64,000 nt of DNA from Nitrospirota bacterium (GCA_040757595.1 JBFLWP010000007.1:8203-72202), one strand, 5' to 3'; shown: positions 28,535-40,281, counted from the first letter of the stretch. Notes: generated by a model not told the origin, from the sequence alone. Numbers and translations are program-made.

Positions 28535-28553
28535 CCGAACGTCCTGTCCAGTA

Positions 28554-28582
28554 TTTACTCCCTATCAGGAGCCTGTTAGAAT
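28554..28582 (+). promoter_or_regulatory. sigma-70 promoter of the aroQ-efp-accBC-thiE operon
   Basis: TTTACT (28554-28559), a 17-bp spacer and TAGAAT (28577-28582), about 40 bp before aroQ, in the only clear gap after coaBC. Confidence 0.5.
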
Positions 28583-28622
28583 AGCCGCTCATTTCGGGCT
28601 GACGGTTCCCACGAAAGGCGTG

Positions 28623-29081
28623 ATGCACCGCATCCTCGTCCTCCACGGGCCCAACTTGAACCTGCTCGGCCAGCGCGAGCAGGCGATCTACGGCAACACG
28701 TCGTTGAAGGCCATCAACGCCGCGCTCGAAAAGCTGGCCGAGGAGGAGAAGGTCCGGGTCGAGATCCACCAATCCAACCAGGAGGGAGAGCTGGTCACCT
28801 GGATCCAGGAGGCCCGGAACCGGTTCGACGCCATCCTGATCAACCCGGCGGGCTTCACTCACACGAGCGTCGCCATCCGGGACGCGATCGCCGCGGTCGG
28901 GCTTCCGACCGTGGAAGTGCACCTGAGCAACATCTACAAACGAGAGGAATTCCGGCATCATTCGTACATCGCCGGAGTCGCGCTGGGGCAAATTTCGGGA
29001 TTCGGTCCGACCGGGTACCTGCTGGGCCTGAGAGCCGCGATCGAGCACGTACGATCCACCAAGGCCGCCGGCATCCGGTAG
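28623..29081 (+). CDS. aroQ: Type II 3-dehydroquinate dehydratase
   Basis: A 152-residue dodecameric-type dehydroquinase of the shikimate pathway. It has the N-terminal [16 protein letters not shown] with the catalytic Tyr and Arg region, [30 protein letters not shown] and the substrate-binding [18 protein letters not shown]. The ATG at 28623 is preferred to the GTG directly before it because GAAAGG is then better spaced. It is first in an operon leading to efp and the biotin-dependent carboxylase subunits. Confidence 0.94.
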   Translation: MHRILVLHGPNLNLLGQREQAIYGNTSLKAINAALEKLAEEEKVRVEIHQSNQEGELVTWIQEARNRFDAILINPAGFTHTSVAIRDAIAAVGLPTVEVHLSNIYKREEFRHHSYIAGVALGQISGFGPTGYLLGLRAAIEHVRSTKAAGIR

Positions 29082-29116
29082 CCTCTTGTATCACCGAAAC
29101 GGAAGGAGAAGAACCA

Positions 29117-29683
29117 GTGTCCGTAATTTCGACGGCGGATTTTCGCAACGGGGTCCGGCTGAAGATCGACGGGGCTCCCTATTACATCGTCGAGTTCCAG
29201 CACGTGAAGCCCGGGAAGGGCGGGGCGTTCGTCCGCACCAAGCTCAAGAACTATAAGACCGGCAACGTCATCGACAAGACGTTCCGTTCCGGGGAGAAGT
29301 TCGACGAGCCGGATCTGGAAGAGCGTGAGATGCAGTTCTTGTACGCGTCCGGCGATTCCTACACGTTCATGGACACCGAGACCTTCGAGCAGTTCACGTA
29401 CGACAAGAAGCAGCTCGGCGAGAACGCGGACCTCTTGAAAGAGAACATGGTGGCCAAGATCCTGATTTACGAGCACCAGCCGATCGCGGTGGAGCTGCCG
29501 ATCTTCATCGAGCTGAAGGTCGTCGACGCGGAGCCGGGCGTGCGCGGCGACACGGCGTCCGGCGGGACCAAGCCGGCCGTGGTCGAGACCGGCGCGGTCA
29601 TCAAGGTTCCGCTCTACCTGGAAGTCGGCGAGACCATCAAGATCGACACCAGGACCCGGGAATACGTGGAGCGCGTGCGGTGA
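29117..29683 (+). CDS. efp: Translation elongation factor P
   Basis: A 188-residue EF-P, which rescues ribosomes stalled at polyproline stretches. The N-terminal KOW-like domain carries the loop [16 protein letters not shown], whose Lys is the usual position for beta-lysylation; modifying enzymes are not in this window. Two OB-like domains follow, ending [16 protein letters not shown]. The start is a GTG preceded by AAGGAG. Its TGA overlaps the accB start (GTGA). Confidence 0.95.
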   Translation: MSVISTADFRNGVRLKIDGAPYYIVEFQHVKPGKGGAFVRTKLKNYKTGNVIDKTFRSGEKFDEPDLEEREMQFLYASGDSYTFMDTETFEQFTYDKKQLGENADLLKENMVAKILIYEHQPIAVELPIFIELKVVDAEPGVRGDTASGGTKPAVVETGAVIKVPLYLEVGETIKIDTRTREYVERVR

Positions 29684-30246
29684 AGCGACCCCGGAATCGT
29701 CCACGAAACGGAGCCAGCCGTCCGGCCGTGAAGCCCGCCTCCGTCCCCAAGCCGCCGGGCGCCGGCACCGACGGCCTGACCGGCCGGGAGCGCACGGACA
29801 TCCTCGAGCTGGTCGAGTTGCTGAAGCAGCACGACCTGGCGGAGCTGGAGTTCGAGCGGGGAGGGTTCCGCGTCCGCCTGAGGCGGGACGCCGGCCACGT
29901 TCCCCATGCGCCCCAGCCCCGGGAGATCACCGTCTCGGTCGGGCCGGAGGTCCAGCCCGAGAACCCGGCCCTGCCGGCCGCCGGCCACCAGGCCGGATTG
30001 GTCACCGTCACTTCTCCCATCGTAGGCACCTTCTACCGATCCCCGTCTCCGGACGCCGATCCCTACGTCGAGGAAGGGGACCTGGTGAAGAAGGGGCAGG
30101 TGCTGTGCATCGTGGAGGCGATGAAGCTGATGAACGAGATCGAGTCCGAGGCGGACGGCCGGATCGTCAAGATCCTGGCCGAGAGCACCAAGCCCGTCGA
30201 GTACGGGCAGCCGCTGTTCCTCATCGATCCCGCCCACGCCTCCTGA
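29680..30246 (+). CDS. accB: Biotin carboxyl carrier protein of acetyl-CoA carboxylase
   Basis: A 188-residue carrier. A Pro/Ala-rich basic N-terminus is followed by a helical segment ([20 protein letters not shown]) that binds biotin carboxylase. The C-terminal biotinyl domain (about 108-188) has [20 protein letters not shown] and the biotinylation site EAMKLMNEI. It carries carboxybiotin for the first step of fatty-acid synthesis. The GTG start overlaps the efp stop. Placement directly before accC is the classical order. Confidence 0.94.
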   Translation: MKRPRNRPRNGASRPAVKPASVPKPPGAGTDGLTGRERTDILELVELLKQHDLAELEFERGGFRVRLRRDAGHVPHAPQPREITVSVGPEVQPENPALPAAGHQAGLVTVTSPIVGTFYRSPSPDADPYVEEGDLVKKGQVLCIVEAMKLMNEIESEADGRIVKILAESTKPVEYGQPLFLIDPAHAS

Positions 30247-30267
30247 CGGAACCCCCTGGAACCGCCC

Positions 30268-31629
30268 GTGTTCAAAAAGATTCTCATTGCCAATCGTGGG
30301 GAGATCGCGTTACGGATCATCCGGGCCTGCAAGGAGCTCGGGATCAAGACCGTCGCGATCCACTCCGACGTGGACGCCAACGCCCTGCACGTCCGCGCCG
30401 CGGACGAGCATGTCTGCGTGGGGCCGGCCGACGCCGCGCTCAGCTACCGGAACATCCCCAACGTCCTCAGCGCCGCCGAGGTCACCGGCGCCGACGCCAT
30501 CCACCCCGGCTACGGGTTCCTGGCCGAGAACGCCCACTTCGCGGAGGTCTGCGAATCCATCGGGATCAAGTTCGTCGGCCCGACCTCCGAGAACATCGCG
30601 GCGGTGGGGGACAAGGCGAAAGCCCGGGAGATCATGGCCAGCCGGGGGCTGCCCGTGCTGCCCGGCAGCCCGGGAGAGCTGCGGAACGAGAACGACGCGC
30701 TCGAGGCGGCCCGCAAGATCGGCTTCCCCGTCATCATCAAGGCCTCGGCCGGCGGGGGAGGACGGGGGATGCGGGTGGTCAACAAGGAGGAGGAGCTGGT
30801 CCGGGCGTTCCAGACCGCCCAGGCGGAGGCCAAGGCCACCTTCGGCCACGAGGGGGTCTACCTGGAGCGGTACTTCCTGGAGCCGCGCCACATCGAAGTC
30901 CAGGTGCTGGCCGACGAGAAGGGCCGGGCGGTTTTCCTCGGCGAGCGGGACTGTTCGATCCAGCGCCGCTACCAGAAACTGGTCGAGGAGACCCCCTCGC
31001 CGGTCGTGGACGAACGGTTGCGGCGGGAGATGGGGCGGGTGGCGGTGGACGCGGTCCGCGCCACCCATTACCGCAACGCCGGAACGGTGGAGTTCTTGCT
31101 GGACAAGGACCACAACTTCTACTTCATGGAGGTCAACGCCCGGATCCAGGTCGAGCATCCGGTCACGGAAATGGTCACGGGGATCGACCTGATCAAGGAG
31201 CAGATCCGGATCGCCGCCGGACAGTCCCTGTCCTTCCGGCAGCAGGACATCCGCATGACGGGTCACAGTTTCGAATGCCGGATCAACGCGGAATGTCCGG
31301 AGAGGTTCACCCCCTGTCCTGGGCAGGTGACCCGCTATCATCCGCCAGGCGGGTTCGGCGTGCGGGTCGACTCGGCAGTCGAATCCAACTTCCAGGTGGT
31401 GCCCCATTACGACTCGATGATCGCCAAGCTGATCACCCACGGACAGACCAGGGAGGAGGCACTGGCCCGGATGCGGCGCGCCCTCGACGAATTCGTCATC
31501 GAGGGGATCAAGACGACGATCCCGCTCCACCGACGCATCTTCAACGATCCCGAGTTCCAAAAGGGCCGGATCTCGACCGGTTTCCTCGAGCGGTTCATCG
31601 CCAACCATTCGGCCGGCAGCCAGGGTTGA
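30268..31629 (+). CDS. accC: Biotin carboxylase
   Basis: A 453-residue ATP-grasp enzyme carboxylating biotin on AccB. N-terminal [20 protein letters not shown], the glycine-rich ATP lid [14 protein letters not shown], and [18 protein letters not shown] are all typical; length matches E. coli AccC (449). The start is a GTG at the conserved N-terminus, 21 bp after accB. The carboxyltransferase genes accA and accD are not in this window. Confidence 0.96.
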   Translation: MFKKILIANRGEIALRIIRACKELGIKTVAIHSDVDANALHVRAADEHVCVGPADAALSYRNIPNVLSAAEVTGADAIHPGYGFLAENAHFAEVCESIGIKFVGPTSENIAAVGDKAKAREIMASRGLPVLPGSPGELRNENDALEAARKIGFPVIIKASAGGGGRGMRVVNKEEELVRAFQTAQAEAKATFGHEGVYLERYFLEPRHIEVQVLADEKGRAVFLGERDCSIQRRYQKLVEETPSPVVDERLRREMGRVAVDAVRATHYRNAGTVEFLLDKDHNFYFMEVNARIQVEHPVTEMVTGIDLIKEQIRIAAGQSLSFRQQDIRMTGHSFECRINAECPERFTPCPGQVTRYHPPGGFGVRVDSAVESNFQVVPHYDSMIAKLITHGQTREEALARMRRALDEFVIEGIKTTIPLHRRIFNDPEFQKGRISTGFLERFIANHSAGSQG

Positions 31630-31634
31630 GGCCG

Positions 31635-33806
<2,172 letters not shown>

Positions 33807-33926
33807 TATCGGAATTCCGCTCGGTAAAGACAAGCCTGAGGCGGCGACTTGGTGAGGCTTCCTCCCTTGCCGGCCTTCGAGTCGTTGTGTTACGGTGGCG
33901 CGGACATCGCGAGCAGGAAGGGGGAT

Positions 33927-34943
33927 ATGCGGCATCATCGGGTTTGGCTTCACGTCTGGCTCACGCTGGGGGGAATTCTGGTTCCCCTGGCGGCGACGGC
34001 CTTCCCGGCCGGAGCCCAGCCCCAACCGGAGACGATCTCGCAGGCCGAGGCCTACTTTCCCGACACGATCGGCAGCCGGTGGAAGTACCGGGGACAGGTC
34101 ACCGAAGGCCCGCTCCAAAAGATCGAGACCAAGGGCTTCGTGAACGTGTCCACCGTCAAGAGGGTCGAGACCTTCAAGGGCGTGACGGTCAAGGTCTTCC
34201 ACGACACGAATCCGGGCAACCACGGCCCCTCCGACAGCTACTACCGGCGGGATGCGGTCGGCATCGTCTATTACGGCTCCCAGCCGGGTACGCCGCTCGA
34301 GAAGCAGCTCGTGCCGTACCAGATCGTCCGATTCCCCCTGGTAATCCCCTCCTCCTTCCAGCAGTTCGACCGGAAGGGCTTGAACCTGGGCTCCGATCTG
34401 GACGGCGACGACAAGGACGAGTTGGTGGACGTGGACGCCTCGGTGAGCGTCATCGGGAAAGAGAGCCTCACCGTGCCGGCCGGCGCCTACCAGGACGCGG
34501 TCCGGATCGAAGCCAGGATGCAGATGCGCATCCGCCTGACCGGCAGCCAGCGGACGGTGCTGGGCACGGACGTGATGACGGCCTGGTTCGCCCGAGGCGT
34601 GGGGCTCGTCAAATACGTCGAGCGGCAGGAAATTCCGGCTGTGCGGGTGGACCGAGGCCTGGTGACGGAGATCGCCGAGGAGCTCGAAGAGGTCGAGATC
34701 AAGGCCGAGACGGCCTCACTCGATCGGGGCGAACCCCCGGCGCAGGGTGTTCTCGCTGACCACGCGCGCCACCATGAACTGGGGCAGGTAATCTTCCCCG
34801 CCGGCCTTCGTGCCCAAGCCGGACAGCCGGTGCCCCCCGAAGGGCTGTCGGCCGACGAGGGCCCCGGTGATCGGCCGGTTGATGTACAGGTTGCCCACGT
34901 CGAACGACTCGCGCGCCCGGCCGATGTTGACCGGGCTCCGTGA
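33927..34943 (+). CDS. Exported hypothetical protein with anomalous 3' extension
   Basis: A 338-residue protein of unknown family. A signal peptide (LHVWLTLGGILVPLAATAFP, cleavage near AGAQP) is followed by a beta-rich domain: YFPDTIGSRWKYRG, SDSYYRRDAVGIVYYG, VPAGAYQDAVRIEA and WFARGVGLVKYVER. This looks like a lipoprotein-style periplasmic domain that ends near IKAETASL at about 34720. The remaining 75 codons are low-complexity sequence antisense to putA, as if the native stop were lost. GGAAGGGGG precedes the ATG. Confidence 0.68.
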   Translation: MRHHRVWLHVWLTLGGILVPLAATAFPAGAQPQPETISQAEAYFPDTIGSRWKYRGQVTEGPLQKIETKGFVNVSTVKRVETFKGVTVKVFHDTNPGNHGPSDSYYRRDAVGIVYYGSQPGTPLEKQLVPYQIVRFPLVIPSSFQQFDRKGLNLGSDLDGDDKDELVDVDASVSVIGKESLTVPAGAYQDAVRIEARMQMRIRLTGSQRTVLGTDVMTAWFARGVGLVKYVERQEIPAVRVDRGLVTEIAEELEEVEIKAETASLDRGEPPAQGVLADHARHHELGQVIFPAGLRAQAGQPVPPEGLSADEGPGDRPVDVQVAHVERLARPADVDRAP

Positions 34944-37703
34944 ATAGACTCCGCCGGTCAGCGCATAGCAGGAGGCGTTGGCGAGCGCGAGCGCCTCGCT
35001 GAAATCCCTGGCCCGCATCACCGCCAAGACCGGCCCGAAGACTTCCTCCTGGGCCAGCCGATGGTGGGGCTGGATCTCCGCCACGATGGCCGGACCGATG
35101 AAATAGCCCTCCCCCGGCACCTCACGCTCCAGCACGAGACGTCCCTCCTTGCGGCCGATCTCGATGTAGGCCCGGACCTTGTCGCGGGCCCGCTCGTCGA
35201 TCATGGGTCCCAGACGGTTGCCCGGATCCTCCGGAGGCCCGATCCTCAGGCTCGCCACCGCGTCGGCCAGCCGCTGCAGGAACTGGTCGTGGACCGGTTC
35301 CAGAACGATGGCCCGGGAGCAAGCCGAGCACTTCTGGCCCTGGTATCCGGTGAAAGACGCGAGCGTCCCCAACACCGCCTCGTCCAGGTCCGCCGTGTCG
35401 TCCACGATGATCGCGTTCTTTCCTCCCATCTCCGCGATGACCCGCGGGACGGACCGCTGGCCCGGTTTGACCTGAACCGTCCGAGCCAGAATCTGCAGGC
35501 CCACGTCCTTGGAGCCGGTGAAGGCGACCACCTGGACCTCCGGCCGCGCCACGAGGGCCTGGCCGAGGTCCGGTCCGCCGGGCAGAAATTGCAGCACCCC
35601 TTCCGGGATCCCCGCCTCTCTGAACAGCTCCACCAGCAGGTGTCCCAGGACCGGCGCCCGCTCCGATGGCTTGAACAGCACGACGTTCCCGGTGACCAGC
35701 GAGGCCGACACCAGTCCGGCGGGGATGGCGAGGGGGAAGTTCCATGGCGCAATCACGGCGGCCAGGCCCCTGGGCGCAAACGTGAGGTGGTTCAACTCTC
35801 CCGGCTCGTGCCCCAGCCGGCGCGGCTGTCTCAGCCGGACCATGTCCCTGGCGTAGAACTCCAGAAAATCAATCGCCTCCGCCACGTCCGCGTCGGCTTC
35901 ATGCCATGGTTTTCCCGTCTCGAAGATCTCCCAGACGGCCAACTCAAACCGCCGCCGCCGCATGGCGGCCGCCGCGGCGAGCAGCAACTCGGCCCGGCGG
36001 GCCGGCGCCGTCCCGCTCCAGTCGGGAAAGCTGGTCAGGGCCCGCTTGACCGCCGGATCGAGGTCGGCTGGGGAGAGGCTCCGCACCCGTCCGATGACCT
36101 CGTGAGGCCGGCTGGGATTCAGGGAGACCAGATCCGGACCGGTCGGGGAGGACCCTTCAGAGCCGGCCGGCTGGATGGTCCGGCCCAGTTGCATCCGGAC
36201 CAGGGCAATCGCCTCGGCCATGCGCTCCCGAGCCCCGGCTCGTGAAAAGTCCGTGTGGGGCTCGTTGACGAACGGCGCGTCGAGGGGCTTCGTACCCGAA
36301 GCCTGCCCCTCGCGGCCGTCCCGATCTGGACCGCCGCGTGCGACCGGAGCCTCCGGGGGAGCCAATAGCCGGTCCAGCGGCTCCGATTCGGCGTATTCCT
36401 TCCGCAGAAACGATTCGTTCGAGGTGTTTTCCAGCAGACGGCGCACCAGGTAGGCCATGCCCGGGATCAATTGCCCGACCGGCGCGTAGAGCCGGAGACG
36501 GCGGCGACTCTCGACGACCGCGGCCTGCAGCGGCTCCGCCATGCCGAAGATCATCTGGAACTCATAGGCGGAGGAGGGGAGGCCGGCGGTCTGCGCGGCG
36601 GCTTCCGCATGGGCCAGGCTGCGCAAGTTGTGGGTGCCGAACGCCGGCCGGACCAACTCGGCATGCGCGATCAGGGTCCGGCTCATGGTTTCATAGTTGG
36701 CGTCGGTCTCCACCTTGGTCCGGAAGACGGGCACCGGCCAGCCACGCTGCTGGTAGCGAACCATCTCGGAATCCCAATAGGCACCCTTGACCAGCCTGAC
36801 GGCGATCGGGACGCCGCGCTGCCGGACCCAGCGCAGCAAGGTTTCCAGATCGCCAGCCGATTCCCGGAGGTAGGCCTGCAGGGCGATCCCCCCGAACTGG
36901 TACCGGCGGTAAGGCTCCTCGGAGAGCAGGCGGGTGAAAATCAACAGGGTCAGGTCCTTCAGCTCGGCCTGTTCCATGTCGAACGTGACGGCGGCCGGCA
37001 GGGACTGGGCAAGGTCCAGGATCGGGCGGAGGCGGGCCGAAACGGCCCGATACCCCCCTTCGGGATCGACGGGATCCAGTTGCGAATACAGGGCCGACAG
37101 CTTGACGGAAAGGTGCACGCGTGGGACCGGCCCCAGGCGATCCCGCTCCAGATCGGGAGCCGACGGCCAGTCGAGCGCGGCCTTGCCGAGCGTGGCCAAC
37201 GCCTCCAGGCACCGGTCCCGATACTGGTCGGCTTCCTTCTCGCTCACCGTGGCTTCGCCCAGCAGGTCGACCGTGAAGCCCCGGCCCTCCCGCCAGAGGC
37301 GCGCGAGCACCGGAACCGCTTCTTCGACGGACGCGCCGGCGATGAACGTCCGGGCCATCTGGGTGATCTGTTGACGGAGGGTCCTGGCGCTCAGCCGGGA
37401 GCCGAGCCTGGTCGCCGAGAGGGCGCGCAGGCCCATCTGAAGAGGGTTCGCCGCCGTCTTCAACCCACCGAAATATTCCTCGGCCAGCCGCGCGACCTGC
37501 TCGTCGGTGCGGAGCGACGGGAGCAGATCAATGAAGCGGAAGAGCTGCACCTTGAACGCCTCGTCCTTCATGCACCAGGCGAGCAGGGTGCTGGACCACC
37601 AGCGGGAGTCGAAGAGGGTCGGCGCGAGCCCGGCTGACCGCTCAGCCAAGGCCTGCCCGATCCGGCGAACCGCCGGCTCCAGTTCTGGGTCGAAACCGGT
37701 CAT
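34716..37703 (-). CDS. putA: PutA: bifunctional proline dehydrogenase/P5C dehydrogenase
   Basis: A 995-residue enzyme oxidising proline to glutamate. The N-terminal half (about 60-440) is the FAD-binding proline dehydrogenase barrel (RLVKGAYWDSEMVRYQQRGW region, EFQMIFGMAEPLQ, YAPVGQLIPGMAYLVRRLLEN region). The C-terminal half (about 500-990) is an aldehyde dehydrogenase with VIAPWNFPLAIPAG, EMGGKNAIIVDD and the catalytic Cys in GYQGQKCSACSRAIV near residue 790. The DNA-binding ribbon-helix-helix of E. coli PutA is absent, so it is not self-regulating. GAAGGTCC precedes the ATG. Its 3' 228 bp overlap the convergent gene at 33927. Confidence 0.93.
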   Translation of the reverse strand: MTGFDPELEPAVRRIGQALAERSAGLAPTLFDSRWWSSTLLAWCMKDEAFKVQLFRFIDLLPSLRTDEQVARLAEEYFGGLKTAANPLQMGLRALSATRLGSRLSARTLRQQITQMARTFIAGASVEEAVPVLARLWREGRGFTVDLLGEATVSEKEADQYRDRCLEALATLGKAALDWPSAPDLERDRLGPVPRVHLSVKLSALYSQLDPVDPEGGYRAVSARLRPILDLAQSLPAAVTFDMEQAELKDLTLLIFTRLLSEEPYRRYQFGGIALQAYLRESAGDLETLLRWVRQRGVPIAVRLVKGAYWDSEMVRYQQRGWPVPVFRTKVETDANYETMSRTLIAHAELVRPAFGTHNLRSLAHAEAAAQTAGLPSSAYEFQMIFGMAEPLQAAVVESRRRLRLYAPVGQLIPGMAYLVRRLLENTSNESFLRKEYAESEPLDRLLAPPEAPVARGGPDRDGREGQASGTKPLDAPFVNEPHTDFSRAGARERMAEAIALVRMQLGRTIQPAGSEGSSPTGPDLVSLNPSRPHEVIGRVRSLSPADLDPAVKRALTSFPDWSGTAPARRAELLLAAAAAMRRRRFELAVWEIFETGKPWHEADADVAEAIDFLEFYARDMVRLRQPRRLGHEPGELNHLTFAPRGLAAVIAPWNFPLAIPAGLVSASLVTGNVVLFKPSERAPVLGHLLVELFREAGIPEGVLQFLPGGPDLGQALVARPEVQVVAFTGSKDVGLQILARTVQVKPGQRSVPRVIAEMGGKNAIIVDDTADLDEAVLGTLASFTGYQGQKCSACSRAIVLEPVHDQFLQRLADAVASLRIGPPEDPGNRLGPMIDERARDKVRAYIEIGRKEGRLVLEREVPGEGYFIGPAIVAEIQPHHRLAQEEVFGPVLAVMRARDFSEALALANASCYALTGGVYSRSPVNIGRARESFDVGNLYINRPITGALVGRQPFGGHRLSGLGTKAGGEDYLPQFMVARVVSENTLRRGFAPIE

Positions 37704-37778
37704 TGGACCTTCGCCCCTCAGAGGATCGTCCGGCTCGTACACGGACGCTTCAAGTATACACCGACTAGAAAGATTTGC

Positions 37779-37807
37779 TTGAAAATTGCGGATCGGTCCG
37801 TTATCAT
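37779..37807 (+). promoter_or_regulatory. sigma-70 promoter of the desaturase gene
   Basis: TTGAAA (37779-37784), a 17-bp spacer and TATCAT (37802-37807), about 60 bp before the GTG start. Confidence 0.55.
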
Positions 37808-37868
37808 GACGCGGTTTTTTTGGCCGTAACCCGCCGGGCGACAGCAACCCGAACCAGGAGGGGGAAGA

Positions 37869-38696
37869 GTGGCAAAACCGGTCCCGCAGAAGGATTACCC
37901 TACGATCGCGCTGTTCACCATCATCACGCTGGCGACGCTCGTCGGCGTGCCCGTCGTGGCCGCGACGGTCGGGTTCAGCACGCTGGACTGGATCATGTTT
38001 GCGATCCTGTACATCGTCACGGGATTGGGCATCACGGTCGGCTACCATCGCCTCATCTCTCACCGGAGCTTCGAGTGCCCGGCATGGGTCAGGGCCTGCT
38101 TCCTGATCGCGGGCGGCTGGGCGTTGGAGAACTCGGCGCTCCGCTGGTGCTCCGATCACATCCGGCACCACGCGCGCTGCGACCAGGAGGAGGACCCCTA
38201 CAACGCGTTGAAGGGGTTCTGGTACAGTCACTGCGGCTGGATCTTCTACAAGTCCCCCTATCGCGACGAGAAGTACGAGTCGCGTCTGCGCAAGGACCCG
38301 CTCATCATGTGGCAGCACCGGTACTACGTGCCGATCGTCCTGTCCGGTCTGGCCCTGCCGTTCGTCGTCGGCCTGCTGTACGGCGGCTGGATGGGCGGGT
38401 TGAGCTGCTTCGTGCTCGCCGGAGTCTGCCGGACCTTCCTGGTCCTGAACTCCACCTTCTGCATCAACTCCATCTGCCACCTCTGGGGCTCCCAGCCGCA
38501 CAGCACCCAGGACAGCAGTCGGGACAGTTGGTGGATCTCGCTGATCACTTTCGGTGAGGGCTACCACAATTACCACCACACCCACCTGCGCGACTATCGG
38601 AACGGCCCCAAGTGGTATAACTACGATCCGTCCAAGTGGCTGATTTTCGCCATGTCGAAGGTGGGGCTCGCGTTCAACCTCCAGCGAAGCTCCTAG
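37869..38696 (+). CDS. Membrane fatty-acid desaturase (delta-9 acyl desaturase family)
   Basis: A 275-residue integral-membrane di-iron desaturase introducing a double bond into acyl chains. All three histidine boxes are present: HRLISHRSFE, HIRHHARCD and HNYHHTHLRDYRNGP. About four transmembrane helices lie between residues 13-60 and 150-195. Its role would be membrane fluidity control. The start is a GTG with AGGAGGGGG upstream. A promoter precedes it; no terminator lies directly after the stop, and the next recognisable one is at 38886-38910. Confidence 0.9.
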   Translation: MAKPVPQKDYPTIALFTIITLATLVGVPVVAATVGFSTLDWIMFAILYIVTGLGITVGYHRLISHRSFECPAWVRACFLIAGGWALENSALRWCSDHIRHHARCDQEEDPYNALKGFWYSHCGWIFYKSPYRDEKYESRLRKDPLIMWQHRYYVPIVLSGLALPFVVGLLYGGWMGGLSCFVLAGVCRTFLVLNSTFCINSICHLWGSQPHSTQDSSRDSWWISLITFGEGYHNYHHTHLRDYRNGPKWYNYDPSKWLIFAMSKVGLAFNLQRSS

Positions 38697-38885
38697 CCGG
38701 GTAGCCGCCCCCTTCCTTCCCCCGAATCAGCTCGCGCCCCATCGGAGCATCCTCCCTCGCGCCATGTCGGCCGTGCGCCATGGTCCGTAATGGACTCCCG
38801 GTCATCTTCAGCAGACGGCCAAACTTCTACTCGTCTTGTATTGCTTGAAAATATGTTAAGCATTGGATTTATTGAGAAAATAAGT

Positions 38886-38910
38886 CGGACCGATTTGGTC
38901 TGGTTTTTTT
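38886..38910 (+). terminator. Rho-independent terminator
   Basis: Six-bp stem CGGACC/GGTCTG (one G-U pair), loop GATTT, then G and seven T. It would end transcripts from the desaturase gene, 190 bp upstream, or a small RNA from the AT-rich island. Confidence 0.6.
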
Positions 38911-38923
38911 CATGACCTCAGCA

Positions 38924-38929
38924 TATAAT
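38924..38929 (+). promoter_or_regulatory. -10 element of the zinc-ribbon gene
   Basis: Consensus TATAAT directly after the terminator, about 70 bp before the ATG at 39001. The expected -35 position has only TGGTTT, so an activator or another sigma factor may be needed. Confidence 0.45.
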
Positions 38930-39000
38930 GTGGCTTTCAGCGGAGGTTGATCCCATTCATCCAATTCTATCCATTCATTTCTACAAAAGGAGAGAGGCGT

Positions 39001-39204
39001 ATGCATTGTCCACGGTGCAAAGGCGTCATGGTCCAAGACGTCTTTGAAGATATGCAGGACGATACAGGATCGCTCCACTTCCAGGGATGGCGCTGCATCC
39101 TCTGTGGAGAGATCCTTGATCCGGTCATCGCTGCCAATCGAGAATCCCGTCCCTCGCCGCTCCTGGGCCGTGCGCGAAAGAAGTTCGCCACGCAATTGAG
39201 CTAG
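39001..39204 (+). CDS. Small zinc-ribbon protein
   Basis: A 67-residue protein with two Cys pairs, MHCPRCKG and RCILCGEIL, about 26 residues apart, forming a likely zinc ribbon, followed by a basic tail (RARKKFATQL). AAAGGAGAGAGG precedes the ATG. The acidic stretch DVFEDMQDD lies between the Cys pairs. The function is unknown; small proteins of this shape may bind nucleic acid or act in ribosome or transcription control. It has its own -10 element and is followed by a strong hairpin at 39232. Confidence 0.75.
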   Translation: MHCPRCKGVMVQDVFEDMQDDTGSLHFQGWRCILCGEILDPVIAANRESRPSPLLGRARKKFATQLS

Positions 39205-39231
39205 CCAGATGGCCCAGACGCCCCGGACAGG

Positions 39232-39266
39232 CCGCGAACCGCGCACAGCCGAGTTGCGCTTCGCGG
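39232..39266. repeat. Strong hairpin between the zinc-ribbon gene and mrp
   Basis: Stem CCGCGAA-(CC bulge)-GCGCA pairing with TGCGC-TTCGCGG, 12 bp with a 9-base loop. There is no U-tract; it may be a weak terminator or RNA-stability element. Confidence 0.4.
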
Positions 39267-39330
39267 TCGTCGCCCTGCGGCATGCGCGCCATCCCACGAT
39301 ACCCCGACTCAACCCCGAGGAGACCACTGC

Positions 39331-40221
39331 ATGGCCGAGGTGAACGAATCGTCCCGCCAGGGTTCCGGGCAGGGCAAATCGGACCTGATTCCCGGCGTCA
39401 GGCACGTGATCGCGATCAGCAGCGGAAAGGGCGGGGTCGGAAAGTCCACCGTCGCCGCGAATCTGGCGGTCGCCCTCCGGCTGTCCGGAGCGAGGGTCGG
39501 CTTGATGGATGCGGACGTCTACGGGCCGAACATCCCGATGATGATGGGCGCGCCCAAGCCCCCCGAGCAGCAGGACGGGAAGATCAAGCCGGCCGAAAGC
39601 CACGGCGTCAAGCTGATCTCGATGGGCTATTTCGTGCCGGAAGAGACCGCAATCGTCTGGCGCGGGCCGATGATCCACACGGCGATCCAGCAGTTCTTTC
39701 GGGACGTGCTGTGGGGCGAGCTCGACTACCTATTGATTGACCTGCCGCCCGGAACCGGCGACGCGCAGTTGACCATCTCCCAACTGATCCCCCTGACCGG
39801 AGCCGTGGCCGTGACCACCCCGCAGGAGGTCGCACTGCACGACGTGCGGAAAGGGCTCATGATGTTCCAGAAGGTCAACGTGCCGTTGCTGGGCATCATC
39901 GAGAACATGAGCTATTTCGTCTGCGGCCACTGCGGTCACCGGACCGAGATCTTCTCCCACGGGGGAGGGGAACGGGCTGCCGAAAAGCTGGGGATTCCCT
40001 TTCTCGGCACGATCCCGATCGATCCGGAAATCAGAGCCGGAGGAGACGCGGGCCTGCCGATCGTCGTCTCCCGCCCGGATTCCCCCCAGGCCAAGGCCTT
40101 CGCGAAAATCGCCGCGAAGCTGATCGAAAGGATCACGGCCGACGTCGAAGCCGAGGGCAAGGGCGCCTCACCCATTGACAGCCTGTTGAAAAAGCTCAAG
40201 CGCCCCCTTAGCGCCGGGTGA
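39331..40221 (+). CDS. mrp: Mrp/NBP35-family Fe-S cluster carrier ATPase
   Basis: A 296-residue P-loop ATPase (ParA/MinD superfamily) that carries and delivers [4Fe-4S] clusters to target proteins. It has the deviant Walker A SSGKGGVGKSTVAAN near residues 31-40, DADVYGPNIPMMMG, LIDLPPGTGDAQLT, and the cluster-binding CxxC in YFVCGHCGHRTEIF. GAGGAG lies 12 bases before the ATG. The neighbouring Rieske and lipA products are Fe-S proteins and plausible clients. Confidence 0.92.
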   Translation: MAEVNESSRQGSGQGKSDLIPGVRHVIAISSGKGGVGKSTVAANLAVALRLSGARVGLMDADVYGPNIPMMMGAPKPPEQQDGKIKPAESHGVKLISMGYFVPEETAIVWRGPMIHTAIQQFFRDVLWGELDYLLIDLPPGTGDAQLTISQLIPLTGAVAVTTPQEVALHDVRKGLMMFQKVNVPLLGIIENMSYFVCGHCGHRTEIFSHGGGERAAEKLGIPFLGTIPIDPEIRAGGDAGLPIVVSRPDSPQAKAFAKIAAKLIERITADVEAEGKGASPIDSLLKKLKRPLSAG

Positions 40222-40247
40222 CGGTCGAATTGGGAGCGGTTCGACCG
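40222..40247. repeat. Hairpin between mrp and the Rieske gene
   Basis: Perfect 8-bp inverted repeat CGGTCGAA/TTCGACCG with a 10-base loop, beginning just after the mrp stop. No U-tract. Confidence 0.35.
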
Positions 40248-40281
40248 CGGCCCTTGTCGAGAACCGAGAAAGGAGAATCCG

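Larger units (their letters stand above)
38697..39000. other. 304-bp intergenic region with an AT-rich island
   Basis: The first 120 bp are GC-rich and featureless. From about 38820 the composition drops sharply in GC. This island holds a terminator-like hairpin (38886-38910) and a consensus -10 (38924-38929). No coding frame with a ribosome-binding site was found before 39001. A small RNA ending at the hairpin is possible. Confidence 0.5.

Noticed and set aside
37704-38585. N-terminal extension of putA over the desaturase gene
   Set aside because: The extension is antisense to the desaturase histidine boxes and precedes a good ribosome-binding site and ATG at 37703.
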